64,000 bases of DNA from Phycisphaerales bacterium. GTDB taxonomy: Bacteria; Planctomycetota; Phycisphaerae; Phycisphaerales; UBA5793. Position numbers and translations under genes: made by a program. Below the pieces are notes generated by a model that did not search any database, was not told the DNA's origin, and saw nothing but the letters and a program-made list of their open reading frames with translations. Position 1 is the stretch's first letter; each line of letters opens with the position of its first letter. This document shows positions 33,317-41,941 of this stretch, one piece after another. The stretch covers positions 158,031-222,030 of the forward strand of contig JADZAS010000030.1 of the NCBI GenBank assembly GCA_020852515.1. Direction: 5' to 3'.

Positions 33317-35119
33317 TTACTTCTTCTCCAGCATCTCCTCGGGCAGCTCGGCCGGGGGCAGGAGTTGTTCTGACAGGTTGATCGTCTGGCTGATCACGCC
33401 GCCTTTCTGGCTGTTGTAGACCAGTTCGACGTCGCCTGAGCCTTCGACGATAAAGCGGAACAGTTCGGCGGACTTGCCGCCGATGCCGCCGTCGATCCAC
33501 AGCCGCTGCGGCTCGTGCTCGACAGGGTTGAACCGGGCATCCTCGAGCAGCGAATTCACGCCGCCGCCAGCAACGACGCGCGACTGGCCGTTAACAGCGG
33601 TGCACGTGAGGAAATCGCGCTGGCCGATGCCCTTCTGGCGCGCCAGGGCGGTGATGCTCGGGATGATCTTGTCGTTCTTCACTTCAACGCGAATGTCCCA
33701 CAGGTTGCCGCCCATCGACTGCACCTGCTTGACGCCCCACTCCACCTTGGGCATCTCGCGCGCGTGGAACATCGTAAAGGCGAAGTTGCGGTGGCAGTCT
33801 TCCTCGCTCATCCACGGCGGGGGGACGCGGCTGGACCACTTCTTGCTCCCGCCGATGAGCACTTCGCCCAGCGTCGGATGGTTGAACGGTCGATACGGCA
33901 CCAGCGGCTCGTCGAACTGCAGCAGCTCGGTGAAGCGCTTGTCGGCATCGGGGCCGGGGTTGTCGGTCTGGTTCGCCTTCCAATCGCTCCAAAGTTCATT
34001 GGTGAACGCGGTGATGCCAAGGCCTTCGTAGGCCCAGTTCACCTCGCCGCCGTGCACGACGTAGAGATCCGACCAGAGGACCATCTTGCGATAGCCCGGC
34101 AGCATGAAGCCGCCCGCTTCCTGCAGCTGGTCGTAGACGCGAATGTCCTGGAAGGGGTACTGGACGTAGTCGGCGCCGGGGCCGCGCAGGATCATGCCGC
34201 CGCTGTTGTGATAGCTCTGAAACGCCGCGACATTGGGGTGCGCGAGCAGGAAATCACGAATAGCGCGCGACTCGGGCACGCTGAAGGGATAATCGCGAGC
34301 GCCGCCCTGGATGTACCTGGGCTGCCAGTCGCTGGGCCAGTCGCGATTGGGGTCGTAACCGCCCGGCCCGTCTTCGTTGATGTCGCCGTCGCCGTCGTTG
34401 TCGATGCCTTCGGAGCCGGCGCGGTTCCAGCCGCCCGGCTCTTCATCCTCTTCGACGCGGATCATGAAGCGCGGATCCTTCGGATCGGGCTTGAAGCGGC
34501 CCAGCGGGTCGCGGCGATACATCTGGGTGATGTGCCCGTCGCCGTCGAGATCGTCGTAGGAGTCTTCGTCGAACAGGCCGTCGTTGTCATCGTCCATCGG
34601 GTCGATGCCGCCGCGCAGCCAGTGGGGCGTGGCGGCCTGGTGGAACCACGCGTCGCGTCCGTCGGGATTCTCCATAGGCACGAAGTAGAACGCGCGCTCG
34701 TCCACAAGCTCGGTCAGCGCCTCGACGTGGCCGTAACTCTTCGTGAGATACCAGATCGAATAGAGGATGGTCTCGGCAGCCTGAATCTCGTTGCCGTGGA
34801 TGTTGCCGTCGATGAACATCGCGGCCTTGCTCGTATCGGGCCCCGTCTCGGGGTTGTTGAGGGTGACGAGCCACACATCGCGCCCGCCGACGCTCTTGCC
34901 GATCGACTGGATCGTGAGCAGATCGGGGTACGCCGCGACCAGTTCATGCAGAAGCCGCGTGATCTCGGCATGGTCGTAGAAGCGGTTGAACTGGATGTCG
35001 ACTTTGCTGGGATACTGCCACTGGGCCAGCGCGGCCCGGGGCGCGCTGCACAGCGCCGCAGCGCCGATCGCAACGCCAAGAGCACGAGTCGTGAACAGGG
35101 ATCGGATCGAGTGCATCAT
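33317..35119 (-). CDS. Secreted M14 zinc carboxypeptidase
   Basis: The 600-residue protein has a signal peptide (GVAIGAAALCSAPRAALA) and an M14 carboxypeptidase domain. Zinc ligands are H108 and E111 in FIDGNIHGNE and H304 in FQSYHNSGG; the catalytic Glu is E375 in AFTNELW. A large insert at ~174-256 contains Asp-rich DDDNDGLFDED and DNDGDGDINED loops that look like calcium sites. The C-terminal domain is beta-rich. It should trim peptides or amides in the periplasm or outside. A paralogue with altered active site lies 39 nt upstream, so the two probably form one operon. Confidence 0.88.
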   Translation of the reverse strand: MMHSIRSLFTTRALGVAIGAAALCSAPRAALAQWQYPSKVDIQFNRFYDHAEITRLLHELVAAYPDLLTIQSIGKSVGGRDVWLVTLNNPETGPDTSKAAMFIDGNIHGNEIQAAETILYSIWYLTKSYGHVEALTELVDERAFYFVPMENPDGRDAWFHQAATPHWLRGGIDPMDDDNDGLFDEDSYDDLDGDGHITQMYRRDPLGRFKPDPKDPRFMIRVEEDEEPGGWNRAGSEGIDNDGDGDINEDGPGGYDPNRDWPSDWQPRYIQGGARDYPFSVPESRAIRDFLLAHPNVAAFQSYHNSGGMILRGPGADYVQYPFQDIRVYDQLQEAGGFMLPGYRKMVLWSDLYVVHGGEVNWAYEGLGITAFTNELWSDWKANQTDNPGPDADKRFTELLQFDEPLVPYRPFNHPTLGEVLIGGSKKWSSRVPPPWMSEEDCHRNFAFTMFHAREMPKVEWGVKQVQSMGGNLWDIRVEVKNDKIIPSITALARQKGIGQRDFLTCTAVNGQSRVVAGGGVNSLLEDARFNPVEHEPQRLWIDGGIGGKSAELFRFIVEGSGDVELVYNSQKGGVISQTINLSEQLLPPAELPEEMLEKK

Positions 35120-35158
35120 CGAATGGCTCCCGTCAGCAGACGAGGGTGATGGTGGAAG

Positions 35159-37189
35159 TCAGTTGCCCGGACCGGCGAGCGTGACGCTCGTTTCCGACGA
35201 GCCGTACTTGGCGCTGAAGAGCGTGATGGTGATCGTCGAACCATCTTCAGCGCGAATGAGCCAGCGGAAGTCGTTGCGCCCGCCGCTGCCTGCGACGGAC
35301 CAGATCTTGTTAATACGCTGACCCGACACAACCTGATCCTCGGGCACATCGACGCGGACCACAAAGGGCAGAGCCCTGCGGTTGCGGACCGCCATGCGCG
35401 TGCCGGCCGGGAGGAAGCCGTCGTTGACGAGCGCGGCTTTCACTTCGTACAAGCCCGAAGCGAGCCTCGTCACTTCCGGCGTGGTGAGCGAAACCTCGGG
35501 CATCTTGCCGAGCAGATCGAGGATGAAGTCCGCCTGCTTGCCGGCGAGGGCGTCGAGTTCTTCAGCCGGAGGATCGACGCGGAAGTAGGGCACGAAGCCG
35601 CCGATCTGCACGCGCCCGAGTTGGGGATGCTCGAAGTCGGTCCACTCGACAAAGCCTTCACCGTTGCGCTTTTCGGTGCTGTACTCGAGCCAGCCCTTGT
35701 CGCCCTCGGTGTTGCGACCGCCGTTGCGCGAGCCGCGGTTGCCGCCGGCCGGCGGAGCGCCGCCGCCGGGCTGGAAGCCGCCGCCGCCGCCGCGCCGCAT
35801 CCCGCCCCGCCCGCCTCCGCCGCCCGGCGGAGGCTGCGCTGCGCCTTCGCCCGTCGGGCGGGCGCTGCCGGTGGCGATCATCTGACGGAAGAACGCGATG
35901 CGATCGGGCGGCATCTCGCGCAGTTGCTCGATGGTGACCTGCATGCCGCGCGCGTTGGCGGCTTCGAGGATGTCGCTGAAATCGTCTTCCTTCGGCTCGG
36001 CCGCACCGCCGCCTCCGCCCTCATTGCCCTCGGCCTTGTCTCCCTCGCCTTCGCCTTCCTTGGGCGCCTCGCTGGGCCGGCTCCACACCGGCGTGGCGAA
36101 CGACGGAATGCCGTACTGCGCGTACGCCCACGCGTGGAACGAGCCATCGACCGGCGGGCTGCTCACGTTCTGCAGACCCGCAATCTTCTTATACGACTCT
36201 CCAATGGCGCGATACACGGGAACGTCGGCGCCGTCGATGTTGACCGGCGCGCCGCCGTTGATCGACCCCTGCCCGTTGGGCGTGTTGTTCAGGTTGTCGT
36301 GCCGGCCGTAAGTCAGCGCGATGGCGATGTTCTGGTGCGACAGCGCGTAGCGCAGCAGCGACAGCGACTCGGGCTCGGAGACCGGGTAGCGGCCCACGCC
36401 GTCGTCGTGCTCACGCCAGTCGTGCATGTAGTTGCGGTTGAGATCGACTCCGCCCTCGGCGTCTTCGTTGTAGTTGCCGTCGCCGTCGTCATCGGCGCCC
36501 TCGATGAGCATGTAGAACTCGGCCCGCTGGCCCTTCTCGGCGTCGGGCGCGATGTCGAGGCGCGGCTCATCGGGATCAGCCGTGCGATTGGCCTTCTCGG
36601 GGTCATAGACGCGCATCATGGTGATGAGGCCGTCGCCGTTGAGATCGTTTGGCCCGTCTTCATCTTCCTGCATGTCGCGGTCGGCGTCATCGGGCCGGCG
36701 GTTGCGGTTGATCTCCTGCTTCACCTGGGCAAAGTAGAGTTCGGCGGCATCAGGATTGACGCGCGGCACGACGTAGAGCGTGTAGCGGGCGAGCAGTTGG
36801 GCCGCAGGAGACTCGCCGTCTTCGCCGGCCCGCCGGATCAGTTCGCGCACGGCCCGCAGCGCCACTTCGCTGCCCACGAGATGATCGCCGTCGATGTTGG
36901 CGGCCAGAAGCAGCGCCGGGCGTTTGTCGGCCTCGACGGATCCGGGCAGCGCAACGCGCAGGGCCCAGAGGTGGCGCATCTCGAGACTCTCGCCAATCGA
37001 GGTGAGCTGGAGCGCCTGCGGGTGTTCGGCCGCGAGGGCCTTGAGCGCCGCGGTGAACTCGTCGTAACTGCGATAGGACGCACTCGGCGAAGCATCCTGG
37101 GCCAGCGCGGGCCGGCCGGTGGAGACGCCGGGAGCGAGCAGCGCCAGACCGGCGCACAATGCAGCAGCGAGCGGAAAGCGATGAACCAC
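35159..37189 (-). CDS. Secreted M14-like paralogue with altered active site
   Basis: The 676-residue protein aligns with its neighbour through the core, but the zinc motif NIHGNE is replaced by NIDGDH (D100, H103) and the catalytic region AFTNELW by SFATPVW, so the general-base Glu is gone. The third ligand region keeps a His (YGRHDN). DGDGNYNED calcium-like loops are kept. A Gly/Arg/Pro-rich low-complexity insert lies near 490-540. The signal peptide is PLAAALCAGLALLAPGVSTG. GTG 37189 has GAGGAGG six bases upstream; the longer frame runs into tRNA-Leu. It may be a binding protein or a pseudo-enzyme partner of the next gene. Confidence 0.8.
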   Translation of the reverse strand: MVHRFPLAAALCAGLALLAPGVSTGRPALAQDASPSASYRSYDEFTAALKALAAEHPQALQLTSIGESLEMRHLWALRVALPGSVEADKRPALLLAANIDGDHLVGSEVALRAVRELIRRAGEDGESPAAQLLARYTLYVVPRVNPDAAELYFAQVKQEINRNRRPDDADRDMQEDEDGPNDLNGDGLITMMRVYDPEKANRTADPDEPRLDIAPDAEKGQRAEFYMLIEGADDDGDGNYNEDAEGGVDLNRNYMHDWREHDDGVGRYPVSEPESLSLLRYALSHQNIAIALTYGRHDNLNNTPNGQGSINGGAPVNIDGADVPVYRAIGESYKKIAGLQNVSSPPVDGSFHAWAYAQYGIPSFATPVWSRPSEAPKEGEGEGDKAEGNEGGGGGAAEPKEDDFSDILEAANARGMQVTIEQLREMPPDRIAFFRQMIATGSARPTGEGAAQPPPGGGGGRGGMRRGGGGGFQPGGGAPPAGGNRGSRNGGRNTEGDKGWLEYSTEKRNGEGFVEWTDFEHPQLGRVQIGGFVPYFRVDPPAEELDALAGKQADFILDLLGKMPEVSLTTPEVTRLASGLYEVKAALVNDGFLPAGTRMAVRNRRALPFVVRVDVPEDQVVSGQRINKIWSVAGSGGRNDFRWLIRAEDGSTITITLFSAKYGSSETSVTLAGPGN

Positions 37190-37366
37190 TCCGAACCTCC
37201 TCGCCTGGCGCCGCCGCGGGCGCAGCGCGTGCGAACGGGAAATGATGAACCCAACCAACCGGGCAGCCAACGGCGAGACTACCGCCCCCGCCAGCCGAAG
37301 TTGCAGCGTAGCGGCGGGCGCGGCGGTCGTCAAAGGCGGCGCAGAGACCAGTGCAAGCGAACCAAG

Positions 37367-37448
37367 TGCGGGCGAGAGGACTCGAACCTCCACGTCTTGC
37401 GACACCAGAACCTAAATCTGGCGCGTCTGCCAATTTCGCCACGCCCGC
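37367..37448 (-). tRNA. tRNA-Leu (anticodon UAG)
   Basis: The minus strand folds as a tRNA. The acceptor stem GCGGGCG pairs with CGCCCGC, the discriminator is A, the anticodon stem-loop is CCAGA-TTTAGGT-TCTGG, and the T arm is GGAGGTTCGAGTCCTC. The TTTAGGT loop gives anticodon UAG, decoding CUA/CUN leucine. The long variable arm (about GTCGCAAGAC) is the leucine class II type. Total length is 82 nt and CCA is not encoded. Confidence 0.93.
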
Positions 37449-37599
37449 ATGAGGCCGGCGGCGATGCCCAACAAGTGTACCCGGGGCCGCTGCGGCCGGT
37501 GCCCATGCGGCCGGGCGCGGCGGGCCGTATCATTGCTTTCCGCCCCCGATCGGCCCTGTGCGACGCCGTCGCGCAGCGAGTTTGAAGGAGTTCACCCCT

Positions 37600-38526
37600 A
37601 TGCGACATCGCGACGCCATCGCGCTGCACACCTGCCCGCTGCTGCTGCGCATCGGCCTGGCCGCCACCTTCCTGTGGTTCGGCATCCCCAAGTTCGAGAC
37701 AATCACGTTTACGGGAGACAATGCGGCAACGCTGGTCAATCTCGGCATCGGCCGCGCCAAGGTCGTCGGCGGCAGCGCCGCCAGGCAGCCCGATTCAGCG
37801 CGGGAACAGGCGCCGGCAGATCAGAACGACGCCGCCGAACCGGCAGCCAATGAGCCGCCTGATTCAGAGCCGCCCGACTCAGCACAGCCAGACTCAGAGC
37901 AGCCGCCCGCCAATGAGCCGGACGAGGGAGCGGGCCAACCCGCTGCAGAGTCGGATCAACCGGCTGGAGAGTCGGATCAACCCGACGAGGGCAACGTCGC
38001 CGAGCCCGAATCCGAACAGCGCACCGAACCCTCCGCCGATGCCCCGGCGCAGCCTGGGACTGACGAAGAAGCCAAGGCCATTGAGGAATCGGAGCCGCTC
38101 GTCGCCGAGCCGGGCGTGCAGTACGAAGTGGACGCCAAGACCGCTGAACACATTACGATCATGCTGAGCCGGGCCGGTCATCCTTATCCGCGGATCTTCG
38201 CGTGGATCGCGGTGTTCACTGAGACCATTGGCGCCGGGCTGCTGCTCATCGGCCTGTTCAGCCGCGTGTGGGGCCTGGGGCTCGCCGTGGCGATGAGCTA
38301 TGCCTTCGCGCTGGCGACACTACCAGCGATCCAGAACGCGATGGGGCCGGGGTCCGGCGGCCTGGTGGCGTTCCTCCAGGCGCTGCGGTCGCTCGACCCA
38401 TCGGCGCAGAGCGGCGCTTTCTTCCAATTAATGCTTTTCCTTGCCGCGTGGTGCATCTTCATTGGTGGGCCGGGCGCTTCGAGTCTTGATTACCTGTTGT
38501 TCCGATCGCGCCACACCCCTGATTGA
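37600..38526 (+). CDS. DoxX-family membrane protein with acidic low-complexity insertion
   Basis: The 308-residue protein starts as DoxX (LLLRIGLAATFLWFGIPKF, TM1) and resumes with TM2-TM4 (FAWIAVFTETIGAGLLLIGL, SYAFALATLPAIQ, FFQLMLFLAAWCIFIGG). Between TM1 and TM2, residues ~60-172 form a Pro/Glu/Asp/Ser/Gln-rich stretch that is absent from normal ~150-residue DoxX proteins. AAGGAG precedes ATG 37600. The insert would be extracytoplasmic if TM1 exits, and is likely disordered. It starts a same-strand run with a vWA gene and a repeat-protein gene. Confidence 0.78.
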   Translation: MRHRDAIALHTCPLLLRIGLAATFLWFGIPKFETITFTGDNAATLVNLGIGRAKVVGGSAARQPDSAREQAPADQNDAAEPAANEPPDSEPPDSAQPDSEQPPANEPDEGAGQPAAESDQPAGESDQPDEGNVAEPESEQRTEPSADAPAQPGTDEEAKAIEESEPLVAEPGVQYEVDAKTAEHITIMLSRAGHPYPRIFAWIAVFTETIGAGLLLIGLFSRVWGLGLAVAMSYAFALATLPAIQNAMGPGSGGLVAFLQALRSLDPSAQSGAFFQLMLFLAAWCIFIGGPGASSLDYLLFRSRHTPD

Positions 38527-38547
38527 TTCCAGCGAACGGCCCTGCGC

Positions 38548-39612
38548 ATGAGCATGAGCCCTGCACCACCCCGCCGCAATGGACCGAGCGTCGAATCGCT
38601 CAGCGAAGTGGTGCGCGAGGGTCGGCCCGCCGAGGCCGAGCCGAGCGTCGCGCAGCGTGTGGTGCCGTGGGTTGCTTCCTTCGCCGCGCACGCGGGCATG
38701 GTCGTGCTCGGCCTGCTCATTCCCTGGACGACGGCGAAGCTGCTCGCCGACAAGGCCGCGCCGCCGGCCGTCGTGGCCGAGTTCAACGATCTCACCTTCC
38801 AGCCGCTTACCACGATCAGCCCCGATGAGTCGGTCAGCGAGAACATGGTCTTCGAGGAGCGGGCCCCGCTCGATCGGAGCAAGTCGGAAGTGCTCGAGGC
38901 CAATCGGGTGGACCCGGCTTCGCTCATCGGGCCCAGCGGCAGCGAGGAAGCGCTGGCGGGCTTCGCGCCTAAGGCCGGCAGCAACGACGTGACCTTCGGC
39001 GGTCTGCGCGGCAGCAACGCGCGCAACATCGTCTACGTCGTCGATGCGTCCGGCTCGATGATCGCGTACCTACCCATCCTCATCGACGAACTCGTGCGCA
39101 GCATCGACAAGCTCAACGAGTCGCAGAACTTTCGCGTCATCTTCTTCCAGCGCAACGAGGCCGTGCTCGTGCCCGGGCCGCACGACCCCAAGGACATCGC
39201 GACCAAGCGCCGGCGCGGCACGGTCAAACTCCTGCCCGCGACCAACGAGAACAAGCTCTTCGTCTTCGACTGGATGAATCTCGATAACCGCAACATCCGC
39301 GCCACCAGCCAGTCCAACCCCATCGCAGCCATCGAACTGGCGCTGCGCGACATGAATCCCCCACCGGACGTCGTGTTCATTCTGAGCACCGACATCACCG
39401 GCCTGGGCGAGTTCGAAGTCGATCAGGGCGAACTGCTCCGGATGATTGAGCGGCTCAATCACAACGCGAGCGGACAGTTGCGCAGCGTCATCAAAGCCAT
39501 CCAGTTTGTCTACGAAGATCCACTGGGCACGCTCAAGCGCATCGCCGCCGACAACGGCGGGCCGGATGGCTATCGCTTCCTGAGCCGCGAGGAACTGGGG
39601 CTCGATCGATGA
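38548..39612 (+). CDS. vWA-domain membrane-anchored protein
   Basis: The 354-residue protein has one TM segment (VVPWVASFAAHAGMVVLGLLIPW), an acidic linker and a von Willebrand A domain. The MIDAS motif is VVDASGSM with D166. Further pattern is VVFILSTDITGLGEFE and a C-terminal IAADNGGPDGYRFLS, typical of planctomycete vWA proteins where cells assess GG-type metal contacts. It is 21 nt after the doxX stop, and its own stop overlaps the ATG of the next gene (ATGA). The partner is unknown. Confidence 0.82.
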   Translation: MSMSPAPPRRNGPSVESLSEVVREGRPAEAEPSVAQRVVPWVASFAAHAGMVVLGLLIPWTTAKLLADKAAPPAVVAEFNDLTFQPLTTISPDESVSENMVFEERAPLDRSKSEVLEANRVDPASLIGPSGSEEALAGFAPKAGSNDVTFGGLRGSNARNIVYVVDASGSMIAYLPILIDELVRSIDKLNESQNFRVIFFQRNEAVLVPGPHDPKDIATKRRRGTVKLLPATNENKLFVFDWMNLDNRNIRATSQSNPIAAIELALRDMNPPPDVVFILSTDITGLGEFEVDQGELLRMIERLNHNASGQLRSVIKAIQFVYEDPLGTLKRIAADNGGPDGYRFLSREELGLDR

Positions 39613-40667
39613 CTATCCATCGCCTCTGCACCATCACATTGATGCTCACTGCTGTCGCGTCGTCGGCGCGCGGCGATGAGATCCTGCTCGGCCGCATCCC
39701 GATCTCGGGTGTGGAAGTGCGCGGCGTGACGGAGTGCGAGGTGCACTACACCATGGCCGGACGCCTCTCCACCCGGCCCATCGACCGCGTCATCCTCCAC
39801 CTCGACGCCATGCCCGCGCTCCAAAAGGCAGAAACCGCCGCGGCCGAGGGGCGACTCGACGAAGCCATGAATCATTTCGACGAGGCGTACGCGCAGGCGA
39901 GCGAGCCGTGGCACAAGACGTGGGTCCACTACCGCCGCACGCGCCTGCTCGACGCCGCCGGGCGCTACACGCCCGCGTGCCAGGCGTGGGCAACGCTGCT
40001 GCTCACCAGCGTCGACGCCTGCTGGCTCGACGCGATGCCCGCGAGCCGGCCCGATCGACCCGACGCGGCGACGCGCGATGCGGCCCTCGTGCAACTGCGC
40101 AAAGCGCTCGAGCAGGCCCAGCCGGATTCTGTCGCGGCGGAGATGCTCGACGAAACCGTGCGAATCATCTCCAATCTCGAAACATCTGAGCGCTACCAGA
40201 CAGGCGAAGCGCCCGAGGAGGTTCAGGCTCCGGCCGAGCCGGACGCCGCGCAGCCGATCGAGCGGCCCGCGCCGCCGGCGGGCAGCGGCGACGTCGCCGA
40301 CGAGATTGACGGTCTCATCGAAGCCGGCCGCACGCGCGAAGCGCGCCGTCAGATCGAGCAGTGGGTCGCCGACACGAAGTCTTACCCACTGGACCGCCTG
40401 CTCTACCAGTACGGCCAGGTGCTGGCGGCATCAAGCCCGCGCGATGCGGCGGTGCGCTTCATGCAGTGCGCGATTCTTTTCGCCGGCAGTTCCTCTGCGC
40501 CGCCGAGCCTGTTCGAGGCGGCCCGCCTGTACGCCGGCCCGCTCGATGATGCCGCCACGGCCCGCCGCCTGCTCGAGCGCGCCCGCGCCGCCGCCGACCC
40601 CGACCACCACGCCGCCCTGCTCGAGCAGATTGACATCGCGCTGGCCGAACTCAACTCACGCCGGTGA
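39609..40667 (+). CDS. Secreted helical (TPR-like) repeat protein
   Basis: The 352-residue protein has a signal peptide (LCTITLMLTAVASSARG), a small N-terminal beta region, then helical repeats (AEGRLDEAMNHFDEAYAQAS, RDAALVQLRKALEQAQPDS, IEAGRTREARRQIEQWVADT). A Pro/Ala-rich hinge lies at ~200-235. It overlaps the vWA gene by 4 nt and is therefore co-translated with it. vWA and TPR genes commonly work together in assembly or surveillance of envelope complexes; that role here is inference. Confidence 0.72.
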   Translation: MTIHRLCTITLMLTAVASSARGDEILLGRIPISGVEVRGVTECEVHYTMAGRLSTRPIDRVILHLDAMPALQKAETAAAEGRLDEAMNHFDEAYAQASEPWHKTWVHYRRTRLLDAAGRYTPACQAWATLLLTSVDACWLDAMPASRPDRPDAATRDAALVQLRKALEQAQPDSVAAEMLDETVRIISNLETSERYQTGEAPEEVQAPAEPDAAQPIERPAPPAGSGDVADEIDGLIEAGRTREARRQIEQWVADTKSYPLDRLLYQYGQVLAASSPRDAAVRFMQCAILFAGSSSAPPSLFEAARLYAGPLDDAATARRLLERARAAADPDHHAALLEQIDIALAELNSRR

Positions 40668-40706
40668 GGGTGGCGCCAGTCACTCCCGCGCAGACTTTGC
40701 GATGAA

Positions 40707-40736
40707 CCGAGCCCCGACCGTGAGGGAGGGTCTTCG
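40707..40736 (+). repeat. Solo left end of the MITE-like element
   Basis: CCGAGCCCC followed by GACCGTGAGGGAGGGTCTTC matches the left end of the elements at 11279 and 16943. No matching right end is found within the next 100 bp, so this is a truncated copy lying in the gap between two convergent genes. Confidence 0.6.
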
Positions 40737-40775
40737 TCAACTGCGGACGGGGGGTACGACGCTGAACGCGCCGCT

Positions 40776-41615
40776 TCACGCCAGCGAACCCACCTGCAGG
40801 CCGTCGTAACTCAAACGAATCGAGTCCGGCAGGCGGGCGTCGAGATCGCCGTGCATGATGTCGTGGGTCATGTGCACGAGATACGTCTGCTGCGCCGCGA
40901 TGCGCTGGGCCGTCTCGATCGCCTGGTCCACGGTGAAGTGCGTCGGATGATGCCGGTAGCGCAGCGCATCGAGAAAAAGTGTCTTGAGCCCGTCGAGCGC
41001 CGGCCAGGTTTCGGGCGGGATCGCCGACACATCCGTGCAATACGCCAGCGGCAGCGGGTCGTCAGCCGGCGCGGCCAGCCCCGCCTCGCGGTCGATGCGA
41101 AAGCCCACGATCGGCAGCCGGCCGTGCATGAGCCGCAGCGGCGTGAAGCGCAGGCCGTGCAGGTCGATCGCCCGGCTCGGCCCGATGAGGTGCGGAATGA
41201 GCGTGGCGACAAAGCTCGCGTTCACGTTTTTGTGCGAGTCGAAGATGTGCGCGTAGACGCGCCTGAGGTTGTCGAGCGTGTGCTCTTCGGCGTAGATGTC
41301 GATGGGCGCATCCATCACCGCGTTGAAGCGGCGCACTTCGTCGAGGCCGAAGGAGTGATCGACGTGGTGGTGCGTGAAGAGGATGCCGTCGCACCGCTGC
41401 AGCCGGTGCCGCAGCGCCTGGAAGCGCAGGTCCGGCGAGGCGTCGATGAGCACGACGCGCTGCTGCCCGCGCGAGTCAACGTACTCGATGCACGCTCCGC
41501 TGCGCGTGCGCTGGTCGCGCGGGTCGCTGGACGTACAGACCTCGCAATCGCAGCCGATGACCGGCACGCCCGCAGACGTGCCCGAGCCGAGAATCGTGAA
41601 TCGAACCGGAAGCAT
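40776..41615 (-). CDS. Metallo-beta-lactamase-fold hydrolase (PhnP-like)
   Basis: The 279-residue protein has FTILGSGTSAGVPVIGCDCEVC, the N-terminal signature of PhnP-type phosphodiesterases including the extra Cys pair, and the metal motif FTHHHVDH at ~80. Further ligands are the His in LRLMHGR and the Asp in AYCTDVS, and it closes with YLVHMTHDI. PhnP hydrolyses cyclic ribose phosphates. No phn genes are adjacent, so the substrate here may be another phosphodiester. Confidence 0.85.
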   Translation of the reverse strand: MLPVRFTILGSGTSAGVPVIGCDCEVCTSSDPRDQRTRSGACIEYVDSRGQQRVVLIDASPDLRFQALRHRLQRCDGILFTHHHVDHSFGLDEVRRFNAVMDAPIDIYAEEHTLDNLRRVYAHIFDSHKNVNASFVATLIPHLIGPSRAIDLHGLRFTPLRLMHGRLPIVGFRIDREAGLAAPADDPLPLAYCTDVSAIPPETWPALDGLKTLFLDALRYRHHPTHFTVDQAIETAQRIAAQQTYLVHMTHDIMHGDLDARLPDSIRLSYDGLQVGSLA

Positions 41616-41645
41616 CAGCGGGATGGTATGGCGTCATCGCGGCGA

Positions 41646-41882
41646 TCAGTCGCCGTCGTCACCGGCGCCGGCTTCGCCACGCAACTCGATCCAGTTCGCC
41701 TGGATCGTCTCGAGGATGCGCTCGTTGCACGGGTGGCCCGCCTGCTCGCGGAAGTTGGGCAGGGCTTCGACCAGCGCCCGGAGCCGGGGAAAGCCGAGGC
41801 GCAACGGATCGACCTCCGGATGCGCCTCATCCAGTTCCTCGGCGATCTCTTCGACATCGAGCCAGTGCAGTGTGTCGTCCAT
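41646..41882 (-). CDS. iscX: IscX-like Fe-S assembly protein
   Basis: The 78-residue acidic protein follows the IscX (YfhJ) pattern: LHWLDVEEIAEELDEAHPEV, then DPLRLGFPRLRALVEALPNF, then NERILETIQANWIEL. IscX binds IscS and modulates iron delivery. ATG 41882 gives a start one turn before the conserved W; a TTG four codons upstream is the alternative. fdx is encoded 2.2 kb upstream on the same strand, with an FG-GAP gene in between. In the classical isc operon these two are neighbours. Confidence 0.78.
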   Translation of the reverse strand: MDDTLHWLDVEEIAEELDEAHPEVDPLRLGFPRLRALVEALPNFREQAGHPCNERILETIQANWIELRGEAGAGDDGD

Positions 41883-41941
41883 GTCCTTGGCCAATGCTAG
41901 GACTTTGCCGCCCCGGCGATCCTCACCCTCAGGCCCTAGGG

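Noticed and set aside
35621..37585. 654-codon plus-strand frame
   Set aside because: It is antisense to the M14 paralogue and crosses the tRNA-Leu; no family pattern is visible.
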